DNA of 64,000 nucleotides from positions 62,001-126,000 of the forward strand of contig NZ_JADDXU010000018.1 of the NCBI RefSeq assembly GCF_015163075.1, written 5' to 3'. Within the stretch, counting starts at the first letter, position 1. Every line of letters starts with the position of its first letter. Origin of the DNA: Streptomyces justiciae. GTDB taxonomy: Bacteria; Actinomycetota; Actinomycetes; Streptomycetales; Streptomycetaceae. The position numbers were made by a program, and so were the translations under genes. This document shows positions 24,501 to 30,999 of this stretch, in pieces. The notes under the pieces are model-generated. The model saw nothing but the letters and a program-made list of their open reading frames with translations, was not told the origin of the DNA and ran no database searches.

Positions 24501-24976
24501 AGGCGCGGCACGGGGAGACCGTCCTCGTCGCCGGCGCCAAGGCGGCCACCCAGACGCCGCCGATCCGGTCCGGCAAGCGGGTCATCTTCTCCACCCTGGA
24601 CGACGGCACCGGCCTGGTCGACCTCGCCTTCTTCGACGACTCCCACGACGCCTGCGCCCACACCGTCTTCCACTCCTGGCTGCTGCTGGTGCGCGGGACG
24701 GTGCAGCGGCGCGGCCCGCGCAGCCTCAGCGTGGTGGGCACCGCCGCCTGGAACCTCGCCGAACTCGTCGAACTCCGCGCCGAGCAGGGCCTCGACGCGG
24801 TGGCGGCACGGCTGGCGGAGCCGATGCCGGAAGCCGGCGGGGATTCCACCGGCGGCCGGCGCATCCAGATGCCGACGGGATACGAACTGCATCCGTGGGC
24901 CGATCTGCGACCTGCGGGTCAAGAGCCTTCACAGGTACGGAAGTTGTGGCACCAGAGTCCGGGGAGTGCGGGATGA
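21566..24976 (+). CDS. dnaE2: Error-prone DNA polymerase III alpha subunit DnaE2
   Basis: SOS-induced C-family polymerase for translesion synthesis, about 1136 residues. The N-terminal PHP domain (FTHLHTVSGFSLRYGASHP, ALTDRDTLAG) has lost some metal ligands, for example Arg after TD where proofreading members have His. The polymerase core has GSGAGSLVNHLLGI and the catalytic LPDIDIDVE; FNKAHA-like FCKAHAVAFA is also present. The C-terminal OB region contains FSTLDDGTGLVDLAFF. I chose the GTG at 21566, preceded by GGAGG, over the ATG at 21554, whose own first codons contain that ribosome site. A LexA box sits just upstream. The last bases overlap the next polymerase gene (ATGA). Confidence 0.94.
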   Translation: MPGFTHLHTVSGFSLRYGASHPERLAERAAERGMDALALTDRDTLAGAVRFAKACAKAGVRPLFGAELAVEEYEPVRQERRRAPVRGGAFIDESTPRVTFLARDGARGWADLCRLVTTVHTAADTPLLPWAENSGDGLTVLLGPDSDVGRALAAGRPDRAARLLVPWRERYGDALRLEAVWHGRKGTGPGSLRLAARTVGFAAEQRVRPVLGNAVRYADPGQGPVADVLDAARRLVPVGAAKELDSGEAWLKDAPAMLAAAERIVEAAGFRRDTAHRLLEQTRATAAECLVDPEDDLGIGTVHFPEPHLVGAGRRTAQRTLASRAAAGMLRKGYAGRYAYWERMHQELDIIAHHGFASYFLTVAQVVDDVREMGVRVAARGSGAGSLVNHLLGIAHADPVEHGLLMERFLSKRRLVLPDIDIDVESARRLEVYRAIIDRFDTERVATVAMPETYRVRHAVRDVGAALSMDPADIDRIAKSFPHIRARDARAALEELPELRALAGEKEKYGRLWELVESLDALPRGVAMHPCGVLLSDASLLSRTPVMPTSGEGFPMSQFDKDDVEDLGLLKLDVLGVRMQSAMAHAVAEVARATGERVDIDAIAPGDPATYQLIRSTETLGCFQIESPGQRDLVGRLQPATFHDLVVDISLFRPGPVAADMVRPFIEARHGRAPVRYPHPDLEEPLKGTYGVVVFHEQIIDIVDIMTGCGRGEADRVRRGLSDPESQGRIRFWFAQHAAARGYDAETIQRTWEIIEAFGSYGFCKAHAVAFAVPTYQSAWLKAHHPAAFYAGLLTHDPGMYPKRLLLADARRRGVPILPLDVNKSAVAHRIELVSDSGVWGLRLALSDVHGISEAEAARIADGQPYASLLDFWDRARPSRPLAQRLAQVGALDAFGANRRDLQLHLTELHRGARGGGGGQLPLAGGKKTASAGLPDLSSAEKLSAELGVLSMDASRNLMDDHRDFLGELGVASARRLREARHGETVLVAGAKAATQTPPIRSGKRVIFSTLDDGTGLVDLAFFDDSHDACAHTVFHSWLLLVRGTVQRRGPRSLSVVGTAAWNLAELVELRAEQGLDAVAARLAEPMPEAGGDSTGGRRIQMPTGYELHPWADLRPAGQEPSQVRKLWHQSPGSAG

Positions 24977-25941
24977 CCATCCTCTGCGTACGTTTCCAGC
25001 TGCCGCCGGCGCACGAGGCGGCCCTGCCGGGGCTGCTCGGCCTGCTCGAGGACTTCACGCCCGTCGTGGAGGCGCTGCCACCGGACGGGGCGCTGGCCGA
25101 TCTGCGGGGCGCCGAACGGTACTTCGGGCGCGACGCCGTCGAACTGGCCTCGGTGATCCGGGTCCGCGCGCTCGCCCACCACGGCGTCGACTGCGCGATC
25201 GGCGCCGGTCCCGGCCCAATGCTGGCCCGCATGGCGCTGCGGGACGCCCGGCCCGGGGTGACCCGCGCGGTCACCGAGGGGGAGGTGGCGGACTTCCTCG
25301 ACGGGAAGCCGGTGGCCGCGCTCCCCGGCGTCGGCACGGCCACCGCCCGCACCCTGTGCGAGTACGGCCTCGACACCCTGGGCCGGGTCGCCGCCGCCCC
25401 CCTGTCCACGCTCCAGCGCCTGGTCGGCGCGAAGGCGGGCCGCGAACTGCACGAGAAGGCGAACGGCGTCGACCGCGGCCGGGTCGTCCCGAACGGCGTC
25501 TCCCGCTCACTGGCCACCGAACGCCCCTTCACCCGCGACGAGTTGGACCCCGACCGGCACCGCCGCGCCCTGCTCTCCGCCGCCGGTGAACTGGGCGCCC
25601 GGCTCCGCGCCCTGGACAAGGTCTGCGGCGCCCTCACCCTCACCGTGCGCTACGCCGACCGCTCCTCGACCACCCGCACCCGCACCCTGAAGGAACCGAC
25701 CGCCCACTCGGCCGCGCTGACCAGGACGGCCTACGAGATGTACGAGGCGCTCGGCCTCCAGCGGGCCCGGGTCCGGGCGATGTCCCTGCGCGCCGAGACC
25801 CTCGGCCCCGCCGAACAGGCCTCGCACCAGCTGACCTTCGACCCCACGGACGACAAGCTCCGCCGCATCGAGGAGGTCGCGGACCGCGCGCGAGCCAAGT
25901 TCGGCCCGCACGCGGTGATGCCGGGGACGCTGGCGGCGTAA
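24973..25941 (+). CDS. Y-family DNA polymerase-like protein, catalytically degenerate (ImuB-like)
   Basis: 322-residue relative of DinB/ImuB in an ATGA overlap with dnaE2. The N-terminal strand reads ILCVRFQ where active enzymes have hVDMD. The stretch corresponding to the fingers (about 60-70 residues of DinB) is missing. The second acidic motif SLDEAYLD appears as PPDGALADL, lacking the Glu. The palm remnant, helix-hairpin-helix thumb (AALPGVGTATARTL) and little finger (SRSLATERPF, LTLTVRYADR) remain. Like ImuB it probably cannot polymerise and would recruit DnaE2 or the clamp. No ImuA-type gene is nearby. Automatic annotation would probably call it DNA polymerase IV, which I think is misleading. 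Confidence 0.82.
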   Translation: MTILCVRFQLPPAHEAALPGLLGLLEDFTPVVEALPPDGALADLRGAERYFGRDAVELASVIRVRALAHHGVDCAIGAGPGPMLARMALRDARPGVTRAVTEGEVADFLDGKPVAALPGVGTATARTLCEYGLDTLGRVAAAPLSTLQRLVGAKAGRELHEKANGVDRGRVVPNGVSRSLATERPFTRDELDPDRHRRALLSAAGELGARLRALDKVCGALTLTVRYADRSSTTRTRTLKEPTAHSAALTRTAYEMYEALGLQRARVRAMSLRAETLGPAEQASHQLTFDPTDDKLRRIEEVADRARAKFGPHAVMPGTLAA

Positions 25942-25959
25942 CACCTCTTGTAGAAATGG

Positions 25960-26334
25960 TCAGTTGGCCCACGGCGGAGTGATGACCGTGCCGTCGGCCA
26001 TCTCCGCCGACAGGCCGATGGACGTGGTGACCCAGGTGACGGCGGTCGCGTCGGTCGGGTTCTCGACGCTCAGGGTCGCGCCGGGGTTGACGATCACGGT
26101 GTCGCCCGCGGTGACGCGGTGGATGTCGCCGTCGAGGGTGATCAGCAGCTCGCCGGCGAGGAGATGGAGGATCTCCTCGCGGTTCACCGTGTGCGCCGGG
26201 GCCTTCGTCCCGGCCGGGATCTCCCCGCGCCAGGCGCAGAGCTCCTTGCTGCCGCTGAGGGGAGTGGCGAACGAGACGAACCGGGCGCCGTGGATCTCGT
26301 GGGTGACGGCTTCGGACGGGTGGATGACTGACAT
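25960..26334 (-). CDS. Small cupin-domain protein
   Basis: 124-residue single-domain cupin with APAHTVNREEILHLLAGEL (cupin motif 1, with two possible metal-binding His and a Glu) and GDTVIVNPGATLSVENP (motif 2). Single-cupin proteins bind a metal and act as isomerases, dioxygenases or ligand sensors. The ATG at 26334 is used because residues encoded upstream overlap the operator. It is divergent from a MarR regulator, with two palindromic operators between them, so it is very likely that regulator's target. Substrate unknown. Confidence 0.85.
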   Translation of the reverse strand: MSVIHPSEAVTHEIHGARFVSFATPLSGSKELCAWRGEIPAGTKAPAHTVNREEILHLLAGELLITLDGDIHRVTAGDTVIVNPGATLSVENPTDATAVTWVTTSIGLSAEMADGTVITPPWAN

Positions 26335-26353
26335 GGGAAACCCCCGGGAGCAG

Positions 26354-26374
26354 ATGGTCAAGCAGGTTGACTAT
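26354..26374. promoter_or_regulatory. MarR operator 1 (imperfect)
   Basis: 21-base palindrome ATGGTCAAGC-A-GGTTGACTAT, a near copy of operator 2 with two arm mismatches. A TATAGT on the minus strand inside it (26374-26369) is a good -10 for the cupin gene, so binding here would block cupin transcription. Confidence 0.7.
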
Positions 26375-26382
26375 ATGCTCCT

Positions 26383-26403
26383 ATGGTCAAGCTGCTTGAC
26401 CAT
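26383..26403. promoter_or_regulatory. MarR operator 2 (perfect palindrome)
   Basis: ATGGTCAAGC-T-GCTTGACCAT is a perfect 10-1-10 palindrome centred 29 bases from operator 1. It covers a TTGACC -35 (26396-26401) that, with a 17-base spacer and TCAATG at 26419-26424, would start the marR transcript at or near its GTG codon. Confidence 0.75.
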
Positions 26404-26429
26404 TTCGTCAAGGGTGTTTCAATGCACCC

Positions 26430-26873
26430 GTGCAGAACTCCGAAGCCCTCGCCCTGACCGCCGTCCTGCTCGCCGCCGCGGGCGAACTGACGCAGCGCAT
26501 CAACGACGGCGTCGTCGCGCGTGGATTCGAGGGGCGGCCCGCCTACGGGTTCGCGTTCACCCGGCTCTCGGCCGGCGGCGCCACGGTCACCGAGCTTGCC
26601 GCGCATCTCGGGGTGACCAAGCAGGCCGCCAGTCAGCTCGTCGACGAGCTGGTGCGCAAGGGGTATGTGGAGCGGCAGGCGCATCCGGGCGATGCGCGGG
26701 CCCGGCTCGTGGTGCTCACCGAGCGGGGGTGGGCGTGCACGCGGGCCGCCGAGGAGGCCGCCGCGGACGCCGTCCGGCCGTGGGTCGAACTGCTCGGCGA
26801 GAGTGAAGTGCGGGCGTTGCGTGATCAATTGGCGCGCATCGCGCCCTATGGTCCGATCAGGCCCGCCTGGTGA
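26430..26873 (+). CDS. MarR-family transcriptional regulator
   Basis: 147-residue winged-helix regulator. The DNA-binding region reads TVTELAAHLGVTKQAASQLVDELVRKGYVER, then a wing with HPGDARARLVVLTERG; both are typical MarR features. The GTG at 26430 is the only sensible start. It lies about 5 bases from a candidate -10, suggesting a leaderless mRNA. The two palindromes upstream imply autoregulation plus control of the divergent cupin gene. The ligand is unknown; an aromatic or phenolic compound would be a conventional guess for this family. Confidence 0.88.
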   Translation: MQNSEALALTAVLLAAAGELTQRINDGVVARGFEGRPAYGFAFTRLSAGGATVTELAAHLGVTKQAASQLVDELVRKGYVERQAHPGDARARLVVLTERGWACTRAAEEAAADAVRPWVELLGESEVRALRDQLARIAPYGPIRPAW

Positions 26874-27045
26874 CGGTTCATCTGCAGTCTCGCTCGTCTC
26901 TTGCTAGCACTGGAAGTTTTTACTGACGCGTAACTTCACACTTCCACTACTCGTCCGTAACTTGACGAATGAACAGCATCCTCGTGATCCGGATCACAGG
27001 GCGTAAAGCCGTCGCAACTCCCTTGAGCCGCAAGGAGATCACCCG

Positions 27046-27906
27046 ATGCTGCCCTGGAAACGACTGCTCAGACCCCTGACCGCGCTGCTGCTGACCGCCG
27101 CGGTCGCCGTCGTCCCCGCCACCACCGCCCGCGCCGCCGACGCCCCCCACTCCGGCTGGAACGACTTCTCCTGCAAGCCCTCCGCCACCCACCCCCGCCC
27201 CGTCGTCCTCGTGCACGGCACCTTCGGCAACTCCGTCGACAACTGGCTCGGCCTCGCGCCCTACCTGAAGAACCGCGACTACTGCGTCTACTCCCTCGAC
27301 TACGGCCAACTCCCCGGCGTCCCCGTCTTCAACGGCCTCGGCCCCATCGACAAGTCGGCCGAACAACTCGCCGCCTTCGTCGACAAGGTCCTCGCCGCGA
27401 CCGGCGCCGCCGAGACCGACGTCGTCGGCCACTCGCAGGGCGGCATGATGCCCCGCTACTACCTCAGGTTCCTCGGCGGAGCCGCCAAGGTGAACGCCCT
27501 CGTCGGCATCGCGCCCAGCAACCACGGCACCACCCTCAACGGCCTCACCCACCTGCTGCCGTACTTCCCGGGCGCCGCCGACCTGCTCTCCACCAGCACC
27601 CCCGCCCTCGCCGACCAGGTCGCCGGATCACCCTTCCTCGCCAAGCTCAACGAGGGCGGCGACACCGTCCCCGGCGTCAAGTACACCGTCCTCGCCACCA
27701 AGTACGACGAGGTCGTCACCCCGTACCGGAGCCAGTTCCTCAGCGGCACCGGCGTCCGCAACGTCGTCCTCCAGGACCTGTGCCCGCTCGACCTCTCCGA
27801 GCACGTGGCGATCGGCCTGTTCAGCCTGATCGCCTTCCACGAGGTGGCCAACGCGCTCGACCCGGCGCACGCCACGCCGACGACCTGCGCCTCGGTCCTC
27901 GGATAA
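27046..27906 (+). CDS. Secreted lipase/esterase (alpha/beta hydrolase)
   Basis: 286-residue secreted lipase of the actinobacterial class-2-like type. The signal peptide MLPWKRLLRPL... ends near TARA. Then comes PVVLVHGTFGNSVDNW with the HG oxyanion motif, VVGHSQGGMMPRYYLRF with nucleophile Ser in GHSQGG, and a late SEHVAIG whose His is probably catalytic. Several cysteines suggest disulfides. An AAGGAGATC ribosome site precedes the ATG. The upstream region carries CGTAACTT twice (around 26930 and 26960), possibly promoter elements. It is convergent with the LPMO gene across a strong hairpin. Confidence 0.9.
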   Translation: MLPWKRLLRPLTALLLTAAVAVVPATTARAADAPHSGWNDFSCKPSATHPRPVVLVHGTFGNSVDNWLGLAPYLKNRDYCVYSLDYGQLPGVPVFNGLGPIDKSAEQLAAFVDKVLAATGAAETDVVGHSQGGMMPRYYLRFLGGAAKVNALVGIAPSNHGTTLNGLTHLLPYFPGAADLLSTSTPALADQVAGSPFLAKLNEGGDTVPGVKYTVLATKYDEVVTPYRSQFLSGTGVRNVVLQDLCPLDLSEHVAIGLFSLIAFHEVANALDPAHATPTTCASVLG

Positions 27907-27912
27907 CGCACG

Positions 27913-27953
27913 GTCGGGGTCTGTCCGACCTGAGCCGCCGGACAGACCCCGAC
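27913..27953. terminator. Bidirectional terminator between lipase and LPMO genes
   Basis: Perfect 15-base stem (27913-27927 with 27939-27953) with an 11-base loop, centred between the convergent stop codons. Confidence 0.9.
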
Positions 27954-27961
27954 CCCCGTGG

Positions 27962-28936
27962 CTAGCGGCCCTGTCGGCCGCCGCTCACCGCGCGCCGGCG
28001 CACCGATCCGAAGAGGATCGCCGCGCCGGCCGCGAGGACGGCCGCGCCGCCCATCGCGACGTACGCCGTGCTGCTGTCGCCGCCCGTCTCGGCGAGGTCC
28101 TGGCCGGCACTGGCCGCCTTCACGTCGGTGACCGGGGTCGTGGCCGGCTCTGCCGACGTGGACGCGTCCTGGTCGCCGTGCCCGCCGTGCTCGACCGTCG
28201 ACTTGTCCGCGCCCTCCTCGATCTGCTCCTCGGACGGGGCGGAGGCGCTCGGGGCCGGGGACGCGCTGCCCGTCGTACCGCTGCCGCTACCGCTGTTGGT
28301 GCCGCCGTACGTCACGTCCGAGCAGGAGTAGAACGCCTCCGGGCTGTCCGAGCGCTGCCAGATCGCGTACAGCAACTGGGCGCCGGAGCGCTCCGGGAGG
28401 GTGCCGGAGAACGTGTAGTAGCCGTTCGCCGCGACCGGGTCGGTGGCCGTCGCCACCGGGTTCGCCAGGTCCAGGTCGTCCCAGGCGAGCGGCTGCGTCG
28501 GGTCGTAGCCCTCCTTGGTCAGGTACACCTTGAAGGTGCCCTTGTGCGGGGCCGTCACGCGGTACTTGAAGGTGTACGACCCACTGCGCACGCTCGTCGC
28601 CGGCCAGTCCGCGCGGGCCAGGTCGAGGCCCTTGAACTCGTCGGCGTTCGCGCTGCACAGCTTGCCGTCCGGGATGAGGGTCTGGTGCTGCCCGTTCGCG
28701 TCGCCGATGCGGACGCCGTTCCAGTCGTAGAGCGCCTGCGTGCCGCCCGCCGCGACCGCGGCCTTGCAGGCGTCCGACTTCGGGCTCTCGGGGCCCTCCG
28801 CGTAGCACTGGGCGACCCGGCTGACCGGATCGCCCAGCGTGCCGTGCGCCGACGCGGGCGCCGCGGCGAGCGCGGTGAGGGCGAGCGGGGCCAGGCCGAG
28901 AGCGGCGGCGGTGGCGGCCGTACGGCGTGCGGGCAT
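27962..28936 (-). CDS. AA10 lytic polysaccharide monooxygenase with sortase anchor
   Basis: Copper enzyme that oxidatively cleaves chitin or cellulose. A 30-residue signal peptide ends ASA, exposing His31 (HGTLGDP) as the first ligand of the histidine brace. The second is the His in RVTAPHKGTF. The axial region is EAFYSCSDVTYGG. The catalytic domain (about 185 residues) is followed by a Ser/Thr/acidic linker. The C-terminus is a cell-wall sorting signal: LAETG, a hydrophobic helix and a basic tail (SVRRRAVSGG). LAXTG is the class E sortase motif of Streptomyces, so this LPMO should be attached to the cell wall rather than released. The ATG at 28936 has GAGGAG upstream. Confidence 0.92.
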   Translation of the reverse strand: MPARRTAATAAALGLAPLALTALAAAPASAHGTLGDPVSRVAQCYAEGPESPKSDACKAAVAAGGTQALYDWNGVRIGDANGQHQTLIPDGKLCSANADEFKGLDLARADWPATSVRSGSYTFKYRVTAPHKGTFKVYLTKEGYDPTQPLAWDDLDLANPVATATDPVAANGYYTFSGTLPERSGAQLLYAIWQRSDSPEAFYSCSDVTYGGTNSGSGSGTTGSASPAPSASAPSEEQIEEGADKSTVEHGGHGDQDASTSAEPATTPVTDVKAASAGQDLAETGGDSSTAYVAMGGAAVLAAGAAILFGSVRRRAVSGGRQGR

Positions 28937-29076
28937 GGCGGAACTCCTCGGAAACGGTGCTGACGGGTGCCGGATCCAAGAAACCCTGAAATCGCTCGCT
29001 CGTGGCGGCCGGGAACGATCTTTATGGCCCGCTTAAGGGACTGCTGAGACTGAGATCAGGTAGGTAGCGTGCGCGC

Positions 29077-29526
29077 ATGACGAACCAGGAGATTCGACTC
29101 GCCGGCCCGGCCGACGTACCGCGCGTGAAGTCCGTGACCGACGCCGCCTACCACCACTACATCGAGCGCATCGGTGTGGTGCCGCAGCCCATGGAGCGGG
29201 ACCACGCGGCGGCCGTGGCGGCGGGCCAGGTGTACGTCACCGGCGATCCCGTGACCGGCCTGGTGGTCGTCGAGGAGCGCGCGGACCATCTCTACCTCGA
29301 CAACATCGCTGTCCACCCCGACGCCCAGGGCACGGGCGTGGGAGGACGGCTGCTGCGGTTCGTGGACGCACACGCGCGTGCGCTCGGCCTGCCCGAGGTC
29401 AGGCTCTACACGAACGCGCTGATGTGGGAGAACCAGAAGATCTATCCGAAGTACGGCTACGAGGTCGTGGAACGGAGAGTGGACGGGCCTTACGACCGCG
29501 TCCACTATCGCAAGCGACTCGGCTGA
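29077..29526 (+). CDS. GNAT-family N-acetyltransferase
   Basis: 149-residue acetyltransferase. The acetyl-CoA site is LYLDNIAVHPDAQGTGVGGRLLRF, containing the Q/R-x-x-G-x-G/A motif A. LYTNALMWENQKIYPKYGYE is the C-terminal motif B with the usual GY/F-E ending. The ATG at 29077 is the natural start. Substrate unknown. It ends 12 bases before the oppositely oriented 44-residue ORF. Confidence 0.88.
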   Translation: MTNQEIRLAGPADVPRVKSVTDAAYHHYIERIGVVPQPMERDHAAAVAAGQVYVTGDPVTGLVVVEERADHLYLDNIAVHPDAQGTGVGGRLLRFVDAHARALGLPEVRLYTNALMWENQKIYPKYGYEVVERRVDGPYDRVHYRKRLG

Positions 29527-29538
29527 GCCTGTCTGCCG

Positions 29539-29673
29539 TCAGCCGTCCGGCCACCAGGTGCGTGCGATGTCCTTTCGCACCTCCGGACGTCCTGCGGGGC
29601 GCTCTTCGGCCTCCTCGCGGATCCGGCGGGCGTCCGTCCTCTTCAGGGGCTTCTGCACGGTTGTACGGCGCAT
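29539..29673 (-). CDS. Conserved-looking small basic protein, 44 residues
   Basis: A short ORF from ATG 29673 to TGA 29541-29539 with GGAGG placed seven bases before the start. The protein begins MRRTTVQKPLKRTD, has an Arg/Glu-rich middle and ends ARTWWPDG. Charge-rich small proteins of this kind sit in similar places in other Streptomyces as I recall, but I cannot name a family. Good ribosome site, high GC at third positions and a clean intergenic fit support it. Confidence 0.62.
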   Translation of the reverse strand: MRRTTVQKPLKRTDARRIREEAEERPAGRPEVRKDIARTWWPDG

Positions 29674-29755
29674 GGCTGCCTCCTTCAAGGCCTACCGAGT
29701 TCCGCGTTCTCACGGAGGTAGACCCTTTCGGGGAGAGTTACTCATCGGCGGCGTT

Positions 29756-29778
29756 CTGTCAGTGGCGGTCATCACGAT
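29756..29778 (+). promoter_or_regulatory. RecA-NDp/PafBC-type promoter, upstream copy
   Basis: CTGTCAGTG at 29756-29764, eight bases, then CACGAT at 29773-29778. This fits the actinobacterial DNA-damage promoter consensus TTGTCRGTG-N8-TAnnnT with one mismatch in each element. Confidence 0.5.
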
Positions 29779-29816
29779 TTCGACTGACTTTCGAGCGATG
29801 TTCCGGTGCCGTCTGA

Positions 29817-29839
29817 TTGTCAGTGGCGGATGCCAGTCT
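29817..29839 (+). promoter_or_regulatory. RecA-NDp/PafBC-type promoter, proximal copy
   Basis: TTGTCAGTG at 29817-29825 is an exact -35-side match, followed by eight bases and CAGTCT at 29834-29839. Transcription would begin about seven bases later, at the methyltransferase ATG (29847), giving a leaderless mRNA. Confidence 0.65.
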
Positions 29840-29846
29840 GGTGACC

Positions 29847-30473
29847 ATGACCGATCACAGTGGATTCGAAGCCGACGCGTGTGCGGATGGGTTGGATTGG
29901 AATGCGCAGGCCGCCTCCTTCGACGAGGAGCCGGACCACGGCCTGCGTGACCCGCAGGTGCGGACCGCCTGGGCCGAGCGGCTGCGCTCCTGGCTGCCGG
30001 GCCGGGCCTGTGACGTACTCGACCTCGGCTGCGGCACCGGCAGCCTGTCGCTCCTCGCGGCCGAACAGGGACACCGCGTCACCGGAGTCGACAGCGCCCC
30101 CGCGATGGTGGACCTCGCCCGCGCGAAACTCGCGGGCCGTGACGCCGCGTTCCTCGTCGGTGACGCGGCGGCACCGCCGGTGGGGGAGCAGCGCTTCGAC
30201 GTCGTCCTCGTACGACACGTGCTGTGGGCGCTCCCCGACCCCGGCCGCGCCCTCCGTCACTGGCGGCAGCTGCTGCGCCCCGGCGGCCGACTGGTCCTCG
30301 TCGAGGGCCGTTGGGGCACGGTCAGCCCGGTCGGCATACCCGCCGCCCGCCTCACCGCCCTCGTCGAACCGCTCGCCGGGCAGGTGCGCGTGGAGCGGCT
30401 GTCCGACGATCCGCTGCTGTGGGGGAAGACGGTGGAGGACGAGCGGTATGTGGTGGTGGCCACGGCGGCCTAG
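29847..30473 (+). CDS. Class I SAM-dependent methyltransferase
   Basis: Soluble methyltransferase of about 208 residues. Motif I is VLDLGCGTGSLSLLA, followed by VTGVDSAPAMVDLAR, VGDAAAPP and VLVRHVLWALPDP. The fold type is clear (Methyltransf_11/25 group); the substrate is not. I chose the ATG at 29847, which coincides with the expected start of a leaderless transcript from the damage-type promoter. A TTG at 29817 would place the promoter inside the coding region. Its stop codon sits within a bidirectional terminator shared with the DUF402 gene. DNA-damage control is inferred from the promoter. Confidence 0.86.
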   Translation: MTDHSGFEADACADGLDWNAQAASFDEEPDHGLRDPQVRTAWAERLRSWLPGRACDVLDLGCGTGSLSLLAAEQGHRVTGVDSAPAMVDLARAKLAGRDAAFLVGDAAAPPVGEQRFDVVLVRHVLWALPDPGRALRHWRQLLRPGGRLVLVEGRWGTVSPVGIPAARLTALVEPLAGQVRVERLSDDPLLWGKTVEDERYVVVATAA

Positions 30474-30500
30474 GGCCTGTCCGGCGGATCAGGTCCTAGG
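30469..30500. terminator. Bidirectional terminator containing both stop codons
   Basis: CCTAGGGCCTG at 30469-30479 pairs with 30490-30500 with one G-T pair. The TAG of the methyltransferase (30471-30473) and the TAG of the leftward DUF402 gene (30498-30496) both lie in the stem. Confidence 0.75.
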
Positions 30501-30999
30501 TGAGGAGCGCGGTGAGGCCGTCCTCGGTGCGGGCCCGCTTCTCCAGGTCGTCGAGGGCGGCCACCGCGGCCGTCGCCGCCTCGGGGTCCCGCTCCGCGAG
30601 ACCGCTCTCGGCGAACTCGTCCTCGTCCAGACGCAGGACGTCCGTGCCGTCGGCGGAGCGCCACAGGTCGAGGTCGAGATCCTCCACGACCAGCTCGGCG
30701 CCGTCGCGCACGGCCGGGCGGGTCACGTCGCAGTACCAGCCCTTGAGCGTGCCGTCGCCGGTGCGGACCTCCTTCACCGCGTACCAGCGGTCCCGCCAGT
30801 AGTGCTCCGTGAACACGTCCCCGGGCTCGAAGCGGACGAAGCCGAAGTCGCGGACGCCCTCGCCCGCCCAGGCGGCGCGGACGGTGATGTGGTTGCCGTC
30901 GTCGCCCAGCAGTGTGCTCCGGTAACGGATCTTCGTGCGCCCCGCCTTGACCAGGACGACCTCCAACTCGCCCGCCTGCTCAGCCGAGTTCCCGGACAT
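30496..30999 (-). CDS. DUF402 domain protein (FomD-like fold)
   Basis: 167-residue protein of the DUF402 family, whose studied relatives hydrolyse nucleotidyl phosphonates or nucleoside diphosphates. The typical order is visible: WAGEGVRDFGFVRFEPGDV, EHYWRDRWYAVKEV, GTLKGWYCDVTRPAV and VVEDLDLDLWRSADG. The last carries the metal-binding acidic cluster. It starts inside the end of the upstream GNAT gene (20-base overlap), so the two are probably co-translated. Substrate unknown. Confidence 0.85.
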   Translation of the reverse strand: MSGNSAEQAGELEVVLVKAGRTKIRYRSTLLGDDGNHITVRAAWAGEGVRDFGFVRFEPGDVFTEHYWRDRWYAVKEVRTGDGTLKGWYCDVTRPAVRDGAELVVEDLDLDLWRSADGTDVLRLDEDEFAESGLAERDPEAATAAVAALDDLEKRARTEDGLTALLT

